Assembly: GCF_946479715.1 (NCBI RefSeq)
Contig: NZ_CAMLHF010000039.1
Location: 1 to 31,538 of the forward strand
Reading direction: 5' to 3'
DNA length: 31,538 nucleotides
Origin: an uncultured Pedobacter sp.
Lineage (GTDB): Bacteria > Bacteroidota > Bacteroidia > Sphingobacteriales > Sphingobacteriaceae
A program made the position numbers and the translations under genes. Under the pieces are notes generated by a model. The model ran no database searches and was not told the DNA's origin. It saw only the letters and a list, made by a program, of their open reading frames with translations. Of this stretch, positions 15,318-23,012 are shown one piece after another; position 1 is the first letter of the stretch; every line of letters starts with the position of its first letter.

Positions 15318-16928
15318 ATGAAAATAACGCTTAGCTTATTTTTACTTATCATTCTTTCCTTTAAACTGAGTGCGCAAGATATAATACCTGCACCCGTTGA
15401 AATGAGAGCAGGATCAATACCTAACGAAAAATTTGGTATAGATAAAAACACTGTGATCTTTATTAACACTTCACAAGCACAGCCTTCCGCGCAATTCTTA
15501 TCAGATTACATTTCTAAACACTACAACTTACAACTGGAAATAATTACTGAGATTACAAAAATTGGCCTTCGGCGATCTATAAATTTAATTGTAGACAGCA
15601 CACTATACCCCAATCCTGACAAGTATACACTCTCAGTACTTCCAACCACAATAAATGTAGGATCGCCATCTCCCCAAGGCATTTTCTATGCGATACAAAG
15701 TATTATACAGCTTTTACCATCGCAGCCAGACAATACGGAAAAACTGACTATTCCAACAATAGAGATTATTGATTATCCCCGCTTTGCCTATAGGGGAATG
15801 CATCTTGACGTTAGTCGGCATTTTTTTGATATTAATTTTATTAAGAAATACATTGATTATCTGGCATTGCACAAACTAAACTATTTCCACTGGCACCTGA
15901 CTGATGATCATGGCTGGCGGATAGAGATTAAAAAACACCCCAAGCTTACGGAAATTAGTGCCTGGCGTAATGGAACTATTATTGGCCTTTATCCGGGAAC
16001 AGGAAACGACGGAATTAGATATGGAGGGTACTATACACAGGATGAAGTTAAAGAGGTAATAAAATATGCAGCAGAAAGGTACATCACAGTTGTTCCTGAA
16101 ATTGAAATGCCCGGGCATAATATGGCAGTATTAGCCGCTTACCCGGAACTGGGAACTACTCCTGCTATACCAACTCAGGTGGCGCAAACATGGGGCATCT
16201 TCAATAAATTCAATAACGTATTACAGCCAACCGAGAAAACATTTAGCTTTCTGGAAGATGTTCTGACAGAAGTAATGGAATTATTCCCTTCTCCGTACAT
16301 TCATATTGGCGGTGATGAATGTTCAAAGATCTGGTGGAAACAATCGCCATTTGCCCAAAAATTGATTAAAGAAAAAGGATTAAAAGATGAGAATGGTTTA
16401 CAAAGTTATTTTATTCATAGAATGGAAAAATTTGTAAACAGTAAAGGGAAAACGATAATTGGATGGGATGAAATTCTGGATGGCGGCCTGGCACCTAATG
16501 CTATTGTAATGAGCTGGCGCGGAGAGAAAGGTGGTATTGCGGCGGCAAAACAAAGTCATAAAGTAATCATGACTCCCGAAAATTCTATGTACTTTAATCA
16601 CGGTCAGTTTATGAAAGATGACTCGTTGACGGCGGCTAAATTTTTGCCACTGAAAACTGTTTATGATTATGAGCCCGTTCCGGCAGAACTTACTGCCCAG
16701 GAAGCAGAATATATTTGGGGCGGACAGGGAAACCTTTGGTCGGAATATATTGCAAACCCAGCCAAAGCTGAATACATGCTTTTCCCCAGATTAGATGCCC
16801 TTAGCGAAGTTTTATGGAGCCAAAAAAATAAACGCAATTATGTCGATTTTAAGAAAAGGCTAAAGACGCAGTTTAAGCGTTACGATTTAATGCTTATAAA
16901 TTACAGTAAAACATACACAAATAAGTAA
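15318..16928 (+). CDS. Beta-N-acetylhexosaminidase, glycoside hydrolase family 20
   Basis: Exported enzyme of 536 aa that removes terminal GlcNAc/GalNAc from chitin fragments or glycans by substrate-assisted catalysis. A signal peptide (1-19, LSAQD) precedes a GH20b-type beta domain (about 22-150) and the catalytic TIM barrel. Barrel landmarks are RYGMHLDVSRHF-like RGMHLDVSRHFF (159-170), HWHLTDDHGWRIEIKKHPKL, EIEMPGH (261-267) and the catalytic pair D333-E334 in HIGGDE. Later aromatic residues WGGQGNLWSEY and the strand end are also typical. No carbohydrate-binding domain follows. It stands alone between a terminator/promoter and the next gene, so its target glycan (chitin, host glycan or peptidoglycan recycling) is not defined by context. 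Confidence 0.94.
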   Translation: MKITLSLFLLIILSFKLSAQDIIPAPVEMRAGSIPNEKFGIDKNTVIFINTSQAQPSAQFLSDYISKHYNLQLEIITEITKIGLRRSINLIVDSTLYPNPDKYTLSVLPTTINVGSPSPQGIFYAIQSIIQLLPSQPDNTEKLTIPTIEIIDYPRFAYRGMHLDVSRHFFDINFIKKYIDYLALHKLNYFHWHLTDDHGWRIEIKKHPKLTEISAWRNGTIIGLYPGTGNDGIRYGGYYTQDEVKEVIKYAAERYITVVPEIEMPGHNMAVLAAYPELGTTPAIPTQVAQTWGIFNKFNNVLQPTEKTFSFLEDVLTEVMELFPSPYIHIGGDECSKIWWKQSPFAQKLIKEKGLKDENGLQSYFIHRMEKFVNSKGKTIIGWDEILDGGLAPNAIVMSWRGEKGGIAAAKQSHKVIMTPENSMYFNHGQFMKDDSLTAAKFLPLKTVYDYEPVPAELTAQEAEYIWGGQGNLWSEYIANPAKAEYMLFPRLDALSEVLWSQKNKRNYVDFKKRLKTQFKRYDLMLINYSKTYTNK

Positions 16929-16947
16929 AGGTAATTTTCAATTAATT

Positions 16948-16977
16948 TTGTGATTACTTATTACAGTTATATCTTTA
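16948..16977 (+). promoter_or_regulatory. Promoter of the zinc-ribbon gene pair
   Basis: TTG at 16948-16950 and TATCTTTA (one mismatch to TAnnTTTG) at 16970-16977, spaced 19 bp, just upstream of the ATG at 16996. Confidence 0.5.
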
Positions 16978-16995
16978 AATAAATTAACGCCTTAT

Positions 16996-17517
16996 ATGGA
17001 ATATCATACAAACTCATGTCCTTGTTGTAATAACAAGCACGAATCTGACGATTTATTTTGCAATGGATGTGGTTTCCCACTTAAGGGAACTCAACAAGAA
17101 CAAGACTTTTTTTATTCTGAAAGAAATGCTAAAGAAATCGACCTTTCGGATTTAAATAATAATGTCGAATCTGCCCGAAAATCACTATACTGGATTGCAG
17201 GACTTAGCGTAATATCATTTTTTGTTGGATACTTTACAGCTAAAAATGAACAGGATAAATTCGCTATTCTATTTACCTCGGTGATACTTATAGGAGCTTT
17301 TTTAGCTTTTGGCGTATGGAGCAAAACCAAACCAACAGCAGCTATGATATCCGGGTTGTCACTTTATGTGATTATCCATGTTATAAATGCCATTGTAGAC
17401 CCCGTTACAATATTTTCAGGCATTATTTTAAAGGTGATCATTATTGTTTACCTTATAAAAGGAATTAGATCAGTTTTAGAAGTCGACAAACTAAAAAAAG
17501 AACTGAACATCAATTAA
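16996..17517 (+). CDS. Zinc-ribbon membrane protein of unknown function
   Basis: A 173-aa protein. Its N-terminus is a short zinc ribbon with two CxxC knuckles (C8/C11 and C22/C25), a linker of about 35 polar residues follows, and then four probable transmembrane helices (about 66-83, 91-108, 113-130 and 136-155). The ribbon would face the cytoplasm. I do not recognise a named family beyond zinc-ribbon-domain proteins. It is followed in the same reading frame, after a single TAA, by another zinc-ribbon membrane protein (CPBP family), so the two probably work together or arose by fission of one gene. Confidence 0.75.
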   Translation: MEYHTNSCPCCNNKHESDDLFCNGCGFPLKGTQQEQDFFYSERNAKEIDLSDLNNNVESARKSLYWIAGLSVISFFVGYFTAKNEQDKFAILFTSVILIGAFLAFGVWSKTKPTAAMISGLSLYVIIHVINAIVDPVTIFSGIILKVIIIVYLIKGIRSVLEVDKLKKELNIN

Positions 17518-18282
17518 TTGGAAACTCAGGAAATTCAGCAAATAGAATGCAGCCACTGTAATGGTTTAATATCTACCAACAATAAATATTGCAGCATTTG
17601 TGGTAAAGAACAGAAAAAAGACCAAACTCTTATAGACTCTAGAAAATGGCCCGGACTTAAACAGATCGGGCTATTTTTTGCTATAGAGCTTACTTGCTGT
17701 GTTGCAGCACTATCGATAGATAATTTCGACATATCTACAGCAATTCTCTTTGATATAATAATGGCAGGAACAGCGATGCTATTCTTCTCTTATAACTGGA
17801 GAGAAAATGCGCATCTGTTAAAATGGCCAAATTTTTCCCTTAAAAAAACTATTATCTGTATTATAATAAGTATAACGGCATCTAATATAGTTCAATTTCT
17901 TGTTGAGCATTTAAACCACTCGCTCTTCAATACAGATTATTCTTATTACACTATATACAAGTCGCATAAATATGGCAAATACATCATGATTATTTCAGTT
18001 GCCTTATTCCCAGCATTATTTGAAGAGCTGGCTTACCGGGGCTATCTGATGCAAAAATTACTTACAATCGTAGACAAAAAAGAGGCCATATACATTACCT
18101 CTATTCTATTCTTTTTTATGCACCTCAGCATGACATCATTTTTCTGGATGTTACCTTTTTCAATTGTCCTGGCCCAAATAAGGATTAGAGAAAATACACT
18201 TTGGTATGGAATTATAATACATTTCACCTTTAACCTCACGGTATGTATGATGGAGATTTTAACTTTTGATACCTTGATTTAA
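17518..18282 (+). CDS. Zinc-ribbon CPBP-family intramembrane protease (CAAX protease/Abi)
   Basis: A 254-aa membrane protein. An N-terminal zinc ribbon (C11/C14 and C25/C28) precedes about six transmembrane helices. The CPBP/Rce1-type catalytic signature is complete: E169-E170-x3-R174 (FEELAYRG), a helix with H202 (FFFMH), and H235/N239 (IIHFTFN). Such glutamate intramembrane proteases process or sequester membrane peptides, and some serve bacteriocin immunity; the substrate here is unknown. The only start that keeps the ribbon is TTG at 17518, directly after the TAA of the upstream gene and in the same frame; the next ATG in frame lies deep in the membrane domain. Translation therefore relies on a TTG start coupled to termination, or on readthrough. 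Confidence 0.8.
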   Translation: METQEIQQIECSHCNGLISTNNKYCSICGKEQKKDQTLIDSRKWPGLKQIGLFFAIELTCCVAALSIDNFDISTAILFDIIMAGTAMLFFSYNWRENAHLLKWPNFSLKKTIICIIISITASNIVQFLVEHLNHSLFNTDYSYYTIYKSHKYGKYIMIISVALFPALFEELAYRGYLMQKLLTIVDKKEAIYITSILFFFMHLSMTSFFWMLPFSIVLAQIRIRENTLWYGIIIHFTFNLTVCMMEILTFDTLI

Positions 18283-18321
18283 ATTACAACCTAGAATATT
18301 TTCAAAAAGCTTGCTCAGAGG

Positions 18322-18351
18322 TTTGGTGTTACAACTTTTTGGCTATATTTG
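18322..18351 (+). promoter_or_regulatory. pyrRB promoter
   Basis: TTTG at 18322-18325 and a perfect TATATTTG at 18344-18351, 18 bp apart. The predicted start of transcription is only about 10 nt upstream of the ATG at 18368, so no attenuator leader can precede pyrR. Confidence 0.7.
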
Positions 18352-18367
18352 TACAACAATTAAGTCA

Positions 18368-18916
18368 ATGCAAAAGAGAACCCTGCTAGACGGACAAAAA
18401 TTCCAAATCACAATTAAGCGACTTTGTCATCAATTAATTGAGAATCACATCGATTTTTCTAATACTGTTTTAATAGGTATACAGCCAAGAGGCAGTTACT
18501 TTGCCGACAGGGTGCAACAAGAGGTTTCACAGATCCTTAAGAAAAACAATATTAAAAAAGGCAATCTGGACATTACCTTTTTTAGAGATGACTTTAGGAG
18601 AAAGGACGGAATAGTTTCTGCAAACAGCAATACCATAGATTTTATAATTGAAGGCCAGAATGTTATCCTGATTGATGACGTATTGTGGACAGGCAGAACA
18701 ATTAGAGCTGCAATGGACGCATTATTGGCATATGGAAGGCCTGAAAAGGTTGAACTAATGGTGTTAATTGACAGGCGTTTTTCCAGACAACTACCTATTG
18801 AGCCAGATTACATCGGCCAGAAGGTAGACAGCCTAAACTCACAAAAAGTTAAGGTAAGCTGGAAAGAAACCGAAGGAGAAGACAAAGTTATCTTATTATC
18901 AGAAAGCAATAAATAG
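18368..18916 (+). CDS. pyrR: PyrR bifunctional regulator / uracil phosphoribosyltransferase
   Basis: Type I phosphoribosyltransferase-fold protein of 182 aa. In Firmicutes it binds UMP-sensitive attenuators in pyr mRNA and also makes UMP from uracil and PRPP. The PRPP-binding loop VILIDDVLWTGRTIRAAMDAL (about 99-119) is intact, as are the early motif GIQPRGSYFADR and RDDFRRKD. An upstream in-frame start at 18311 would place the promoter inside the gene, so the ATG at 18368 is preferred. pyrB begins one base after the stop. Because the leader is too short for an attenuator and none is visible between the two genes, the protein may act here mainly as an enzyme or control distant pyr genes. Confidence 0.9.
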   Translation: MQKRTLLDGQKFQITIKRLCHQLIENHIDFSNTVLIGIQPRGSYFADRVQQEVSQILKKNNIKKGNLDITFFRDDFRRKDGIVSANSNTIDFIIEGQNVILIDDVLWTGRTIRAAMDALLAYGRPEKVELMVLIDRRFSRQLPIEPDYIGQKVDSLNSQKVKVSWKETEGEDKVILLSESNK

Positions 18917-18917
18917 T

Positions 18918-19850
18918 ATGGCAGTAGAGAAATTATCAACCCGACATCTTTTAGGTATCAAAGATATTAACCGGAATGATATTGAATTGATTTTTGAAAC
19001 TGCAGATAATTTTAAGGATGTAATTAACAGACCTATCAAAAGGGTTCCATCTTTAAGGGATATCACCATTGCCAATATCTTCTTCGAAAATTCCACCAGA
19101 ACCAAACTTTCTTTTGAACTGGCAGAAAAGAGGCTTTCGGCCGATGTGGTTAATTTTGCAGCGTCTTCTTCCTCTGTAAGCAAAGGAGAAACGCTAATAG
19201 ATACTGTAAACAATATCCTGGCTATGAAAGTAGATATGGTAGTGATGAGACATCCATATGCAGGCGCCGGACAATTTTTAAGTAAACATATCAAAGCTCA
19301 AATTGTAAATGCAGGAGATGGTGCACATGAGCATCCAACTCAAGCTTTACTTGATGCTTTTTCCATTCGCCAGAAACTGGGCGATGTAGCCGGGAAAAAA
19401 GTAGTAATCGTTGGTGATATCCTGCACTCCAGAGTTGCCATATCAAATATTCTTTGCTTACAAAAACTTGGTGCTGAGGTGATGGTTTGCGGCCCTACTA
19501 CTTTAATTCCTAAGCACATCCAAAGCCTTGGTGTAAAGGTTGAACATAATCTAATTAAAGCACTTAACTGGTGTGATGTGGCCAATATGCTCCGCATCCA
19601 GCTGGAAAGGCAAGACATTAAATATTTTCCTTCTTTAAGGGAATATGCCATGATGTATGGATTGAATAAACAGATTTTGGACAATCTTGATAAAGAAATC
19701 ATTGTAATGCATCCAGGCCCAATTAATCGCGGTGTGGAGATTACCAGTGATGTTGCTGACAGCAAACAATCAATCATCTTAGAACAGGTAGAAAATGGGG
19801 TTGCCGTAAGGATGGCAGTACTTTATTTACTCGCCTCGCAAAGAGATTAA
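18918..19850 (+). CDS. pyrB: Aspartate carbamoyltransferase catalytic subunit
   Basis: Catalyses carbamoyl phosphate + aspartate to carbamoyl-aspartate, the committed step of pyrimidine synthesis. The product is 310 aa. The carbamoyl-phosphate loop STRT is at 59-62 (FFENSTRTKLSFELAEKRL), the loop SSVSKGETLIDT supplies the active-site lysine K89 from the neighbouring subunit, and HEHPTQALLDAFSI (137-150) and the C-terminal HPGPINRGVEI are all conserved. No pyrI regulatory subunit gene is adjacent, so the enzyme may be an unregulated trimer or work with a partner encoded elsewhere. It is co-transcribed with pyrR (one-base gap). No clear terminator follows. Confidence 0.96.
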   Translation: MAVEKLSTRHLLGIKDINRNDIELIFETADNFKDVINRPIKRVPSLRDITIANIFFENSTRTKLSFELAEKRLSADVVNFAASSSSVSKGETLIDTVNNILAMKVDMVVMRHPYAGAGQFLSKHIKAQIVNAGDGAHEHPTQALLDAFSIRQKLGDVAGKKVVIVGDILHSRVAISNILCLQKLGAEVMVCGPTTLIPKHIQSLGVKVEHNLIKALNWCDVANMLRIQLERQDIKYFPSLREYAMMYGLNKQILDNLDKEIIVMHPGPINRGVEITSDVADSKQSIILEQVENGVAVRMAVLYLLASQRD

Positions 19851-19900
19851 CTTTCTTTAACAGCTTTTTTATACCATTTTCTTTTTCTGTTCGTTAAACC

Positions 19901-19920
19901 TGTGTTATTAACACATGTTA
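19901..19920. promoter_or_regulatory. Perfect 7-1-7 palindrome upstream of the envelope operon
   Basis: TGTGTTATTAACACA (19901-19915) is a perfect 15-bp palindrome around one central base. A second, overlapping inverted repeat, TAACA-CA-TGTTA, spans 19909-19920. It lies 51 bp downstream of pyrB and 68 bp upstream of the TPR gene. The loop is too short for a terminator, so a protein-binding site is likelier. No well-formed TAnnTTTG promoter is seen; the nearest is CATATTTG at 19969-19976. Confidence 0.4.
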
Positions 19921-19983
19921 ATTTCTTATGCTATCAAGACACAATACTATATCTATATTAGTACCAACCATATTTGAAATCAG

Positions 19984-22900
19984 ATGCAAAAAAAATACTT
20001 TTTTATTCCGCTGTTACTAGCAGGCGGCTATACTGCAAGTTATGCCCAGTCGAGCCTACTAGTTAACCTCAATAAAAATTATCAAACAGGACTCGAACTG
20101 CTTGACAATGAAAAATACGTTGCTGCCGCCCAGCAATTTAAACTGGTTGAACAGCTTAGACAAAAACCAGGAACACAACAGGAAAGCAACTCGGAACTTT
20201 CTTTATTAAAAGAGAATGCTAAATTCTATGCTGCTGTTTGTGCATTAGAATTGGGTAATAATGATGCAGAGAGTTTATTTCAAAATTTCATAAAAGATTA
20301 TCCGCTTAATCCCAATACAAAACTTGCCTATTTTCACGTAGGAAAATCATACTTTGATCAGAAAAACTACAAGAAAGCATTAGAGTGGTTTGAAAAAACA
20401 GACCCTTCTACCCTTTCTGCTAAGCAACGTTTAGAATATCAGTTTAAGCAAGGATATGCTTACTTTTTACAGAACGACATTGAAAAGGCCGAGCCTTTAT
20501 TTGAAACTGTCAAAAAAGAAAAATCTCCTTTCCAGGAAAGTGCTACCTATTATTTTGCGTACATCAATTACCTAAACAAAGAATATAAAACTGCATTAAG
20601 CAACTTTGAAAAACTTAAAGGATCTCCAACATACGAGGCAAGTTATCCTTATTACATTACTTCAATGTATTATCTTGATGAAAGATATGATGATGTATTA
20701 GAATACGCCCTGCCCATCCTTAAATCTTCAAAACAACAATATGAGGCAGAGATGTTAAGTCTTATTGCTGCTTCATACTTCGCAAAATCTGATTTTGTAA
20801 ATGCGGAGAAGTATTTTAAAGAGTTCTACGCTAAAGATAAATCAAATGTTAAAAATAACCTTTTCATTTATCAATACGGATACTCTTTATTTCAATTGAA
20901 AAGATATCCTGAATCGGTTTCAATATTAGAAAAACTTGATACAGATGATGTATACCTTCAAAGCGGGATGTACACTTTAGGTCGCTCTTTCATTATTCTT
21001 AAAAACAAAGAAAAAGCCAGAAGTGCTTTCTTCAGAGCATCAAGACTTGATTTTGATAAAGTTATACAAGAAGAATCGTGGATCAATTATGCAAGGTTAA
21101 GTTATGAACTTGACTTTAATCAGCAAGCACTTGAAGCAACTCAGAACTTTTTAAAACAGTTTCCAACTTCGCGCAAAATTAACGAAGCAAAAACTTTACT
21201 TGGAGAAATTCTACTGACCAGTAAAAACTATCAGGCTGCTATAGATATCCTTGAACCGATTCAAAGCAAATCACCAGAGGCCAGAGAAGCTTATCAAAAA
21301 GTAACATACTTTAGAGGACTAGAGTTTTATAACGAACGGGCTTTCCCTAATGCTTTATCAATGTTCTTACGTTCTGAGAAGTTCCCGGAGGATAAAGAAA
21401 TTCACGCATTAAGTACCTATTGGAAAGCCGAGGCTTCTTATGAACTAAGAAAATTCGGTGAGGCCGTTAAACATTTTGAAACATTCCTTGGAATGCCTGA
21501 TGCTGATAAAACCGGGGTGTATAATTTTGCAAATTATGCCCTTGCTTACGCTGCATTTGAAAACGAAAGCTACGGAAAAGCAGCTACATACTTTGAACGC
21601 TTCTTAGCTGGTAACGATAAGGATCAAAAAACAGTAAACGATGCTATCATAAGGTTAGCTGACTCTTATTTTGTAAATAAAAGCTATGGCAATGCACTTG
21701 TAAATTATAACAAGATCATCAATGCCAGATCCACAGGAGAAGATTATGCACTTTTTCAACGTGGTATGATCCAGGGATTGGAGAATCAAAATGAGGCCAA
21801 GATTGGAACCATGCAGGATCTTCTTAAACAGTTCCCTAATTCTAATTATGCTGATGATGCTGGTTTCGAAACTGCTTATACCTATTTCAATATTGGAAAT
21901 TTCGATAAATCCAGTACAGATCTTATTAGTTTAGTTAGTTTGTATCCTAATAGCAGTTATGTTCCAAGAGCCTTGGTTACCATTGGTCTTGTACAATATA
22001 ATCAGGATAAAGACGATCAGGCATTAGAGTCATTCAAAAAAGTAATCAGAGACTACGCAAGTAGCGAAGAAGCAAAACAGGCATTAGAATCTATCAAGAA
22101 TATCTATGTAGACCGTGGTGATTCGCAAGGTTTCATCACCTATGCAAATTCAACGCCTCTAGGTAATTTCTCTGAAGCAGAACAAGATAATATAGTTTTC
22201 CAGGGAGCAAATAACCTTTATTTAAAAGGCGACTTCAAAGGTGCTTTTGAAGCTGTAAATGCTTATTTTGATAAATATCCAAAAGCAATACATGACAAAG
22301 AAGCTAAATTTGTTAGAGCTGAGTCATTGGTTAAACTTGGTCGGCCTCTGGAAGCTGTTGCAGATTATGAGTACATTCTAAATGACTGGACAAGTGATTA
22401 TACTGAACGTTCACTAGTAAGTATTTCTCAATTGTTTTTAGATCAGAAGAAATATAACGAAGCAATTGTTTACTTAAAAAGATTAGAAACTACGGCCGAT
22501 TACAAAGTTCACCATAGTTACGCTATAAATAACCTCCTGAAAGCTTACGACGCATTAAAGATGCCCGACGATATGATCAAGTATGTTCAGTTGATTAAAG
22601 AGTCTGAAAAAGGCTCTGAGGAAGAAAAGAACAGTGCTGATCTATATGCAGGTAAAGCTTATTTATTAAAGGGCGACACAACAAGTGCCCTAAAAGCTTT
22701 CAATAATGTAGTTAGTAAAACTAAAACTCTGGCAGCTGCTGAAGCTAAATATAATATCGCTGCGATACAATATGCCAACGCTGATTATAAAACCTCAACT
22801 AAAACATGTTTTGATCTGATTAACAATATGGCCTCTTATGACTATTGGGTTGCCAAATCATTCCTTTTATTAGCAGATAATTATGTAGCTCTAAAAGATA

Positions 22901-23001
22901 AGTTACAAGCTAAAAGTACACTCTTAAGTATTATCGACAATTATGAAGGCAAGGATGATATCGTTCCAACTGCTAAAGAGAAATTAGAAAAAATTAAATA
23001 A
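19984..23001 (+). CDS. Large periplasmic tetratricopeptide-repeat protein
   Basis: A 1005-aa exported protein: signal peptide (1-21, SYAQS) and then almost nothing but TPR-like helical pairs to the C-terminus (for example LAYFHVGKSYFDQKNYKKALEWF, YADDAGFETAYTYFNIGNF and SLVKLGRPLEAVADYEYIL). More than 15 repeats fit the length. There is no enzymatic domain and no membrane anchor, so it is likely a periplasmic scaffold or an outer-membrane-associated adaptor. It heads a closely spaced set of genes: the outer-membrane barrel starts 11 bp downstream, followed by HU-SPOR, ExbB, ExbD and TonB-like genes. A TPR protein (CpoB/YbgF) also belongs to the proteobacterial Tol-Pal locus; the parallel is inferred and this protein is far larger. 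Confidence 0.85.
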   Translation: MQKKYFFIPLLLAGGYTASYAQSSLLVNLNKNYQTGLELLDNEKYVAAAQQFKLVEQLRQKPGTQQESNSELSLLKENAKFYAAVCALELGNNDAESLFQNFIKDYPLNPNTKLAYFHVGKSYFDQKNYKKALEWFEKTDPSTLSAKQRLEYQFKQGYAYFLQNDIEKAEPLFETVKKEKSPFQESATYYFAYINYLNKEYKTALSNFEKLKGSPTYEASYPYYITSMYYLDERYDDVLEYALPILKSSKQQYEAEMLSLIAASYFAKSDFVNAEKYFKEFYAKDKSNVKNNLFIYQYGYSLFQLKRYPESVSILEKLDTDDVYLQSGMYTLGRSFIILKNKEKARSAFFRASRLDFDKVIQEESWINYARLSYELDFNQQALEATQNFLKQFPTSRKINEAKTLLGEILLTSKNYQAAIDILEPIQSKSPEAREAYQKVTYFRGLEFYNERAFPNALSMFLRSEKFPEDKEIHALSTYWKAEASYELRKFGEAVKHFETFLGMPDADKTGVYNFANYALAYAAFENESYGKAATYFERFLAGNDKDQKTVNDAIIRLADSYFVNKSYGNALVNYNKIINARSTGEDYALFQRGMIQGLENQNEAKIGTMQDLLKQFPNSNYADDAGFETAYTYFNIGNFDKSSTDLISLVSLYPNSSYVPRALVTIGLVQYNQDKDDQALESFKKVIRDYASSEEAKQALESIKNIYVDRGDSQGFITYANSTPLGNFSEAEQDNIVFQGANNLYLKGDFKGAFEAVNAYFDKYPKAIHDKEAKFVRAESLVKLGRPLEAVADYEYILNDWTSDYTERSLVSISQLFLDQKKYNEAIVYLKRLETTADYKVHHSYAINNLLKAYDALKMPDDMIKYVQLIKESEKGSEEEKNSADLYAGKAYLLKGDTTSALKAFNNVVSKTKTLAAAEAKYNIAAIQYANADYKTSTKTCFDLINNMASYDYWVAKSFLLLADNYVALKDKLQAKSTLLSIIDNYEGKDDIVPTAKEKLEKIK

Positions 23002-23012
23002 GATTAAGCGAC

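Noticed and set aside
18311..18367. Upstream in-frame start for pyrR
   Set aside because: It would place the TATATTTG promoter inside the coding region and adds residues foreign to PyrR.
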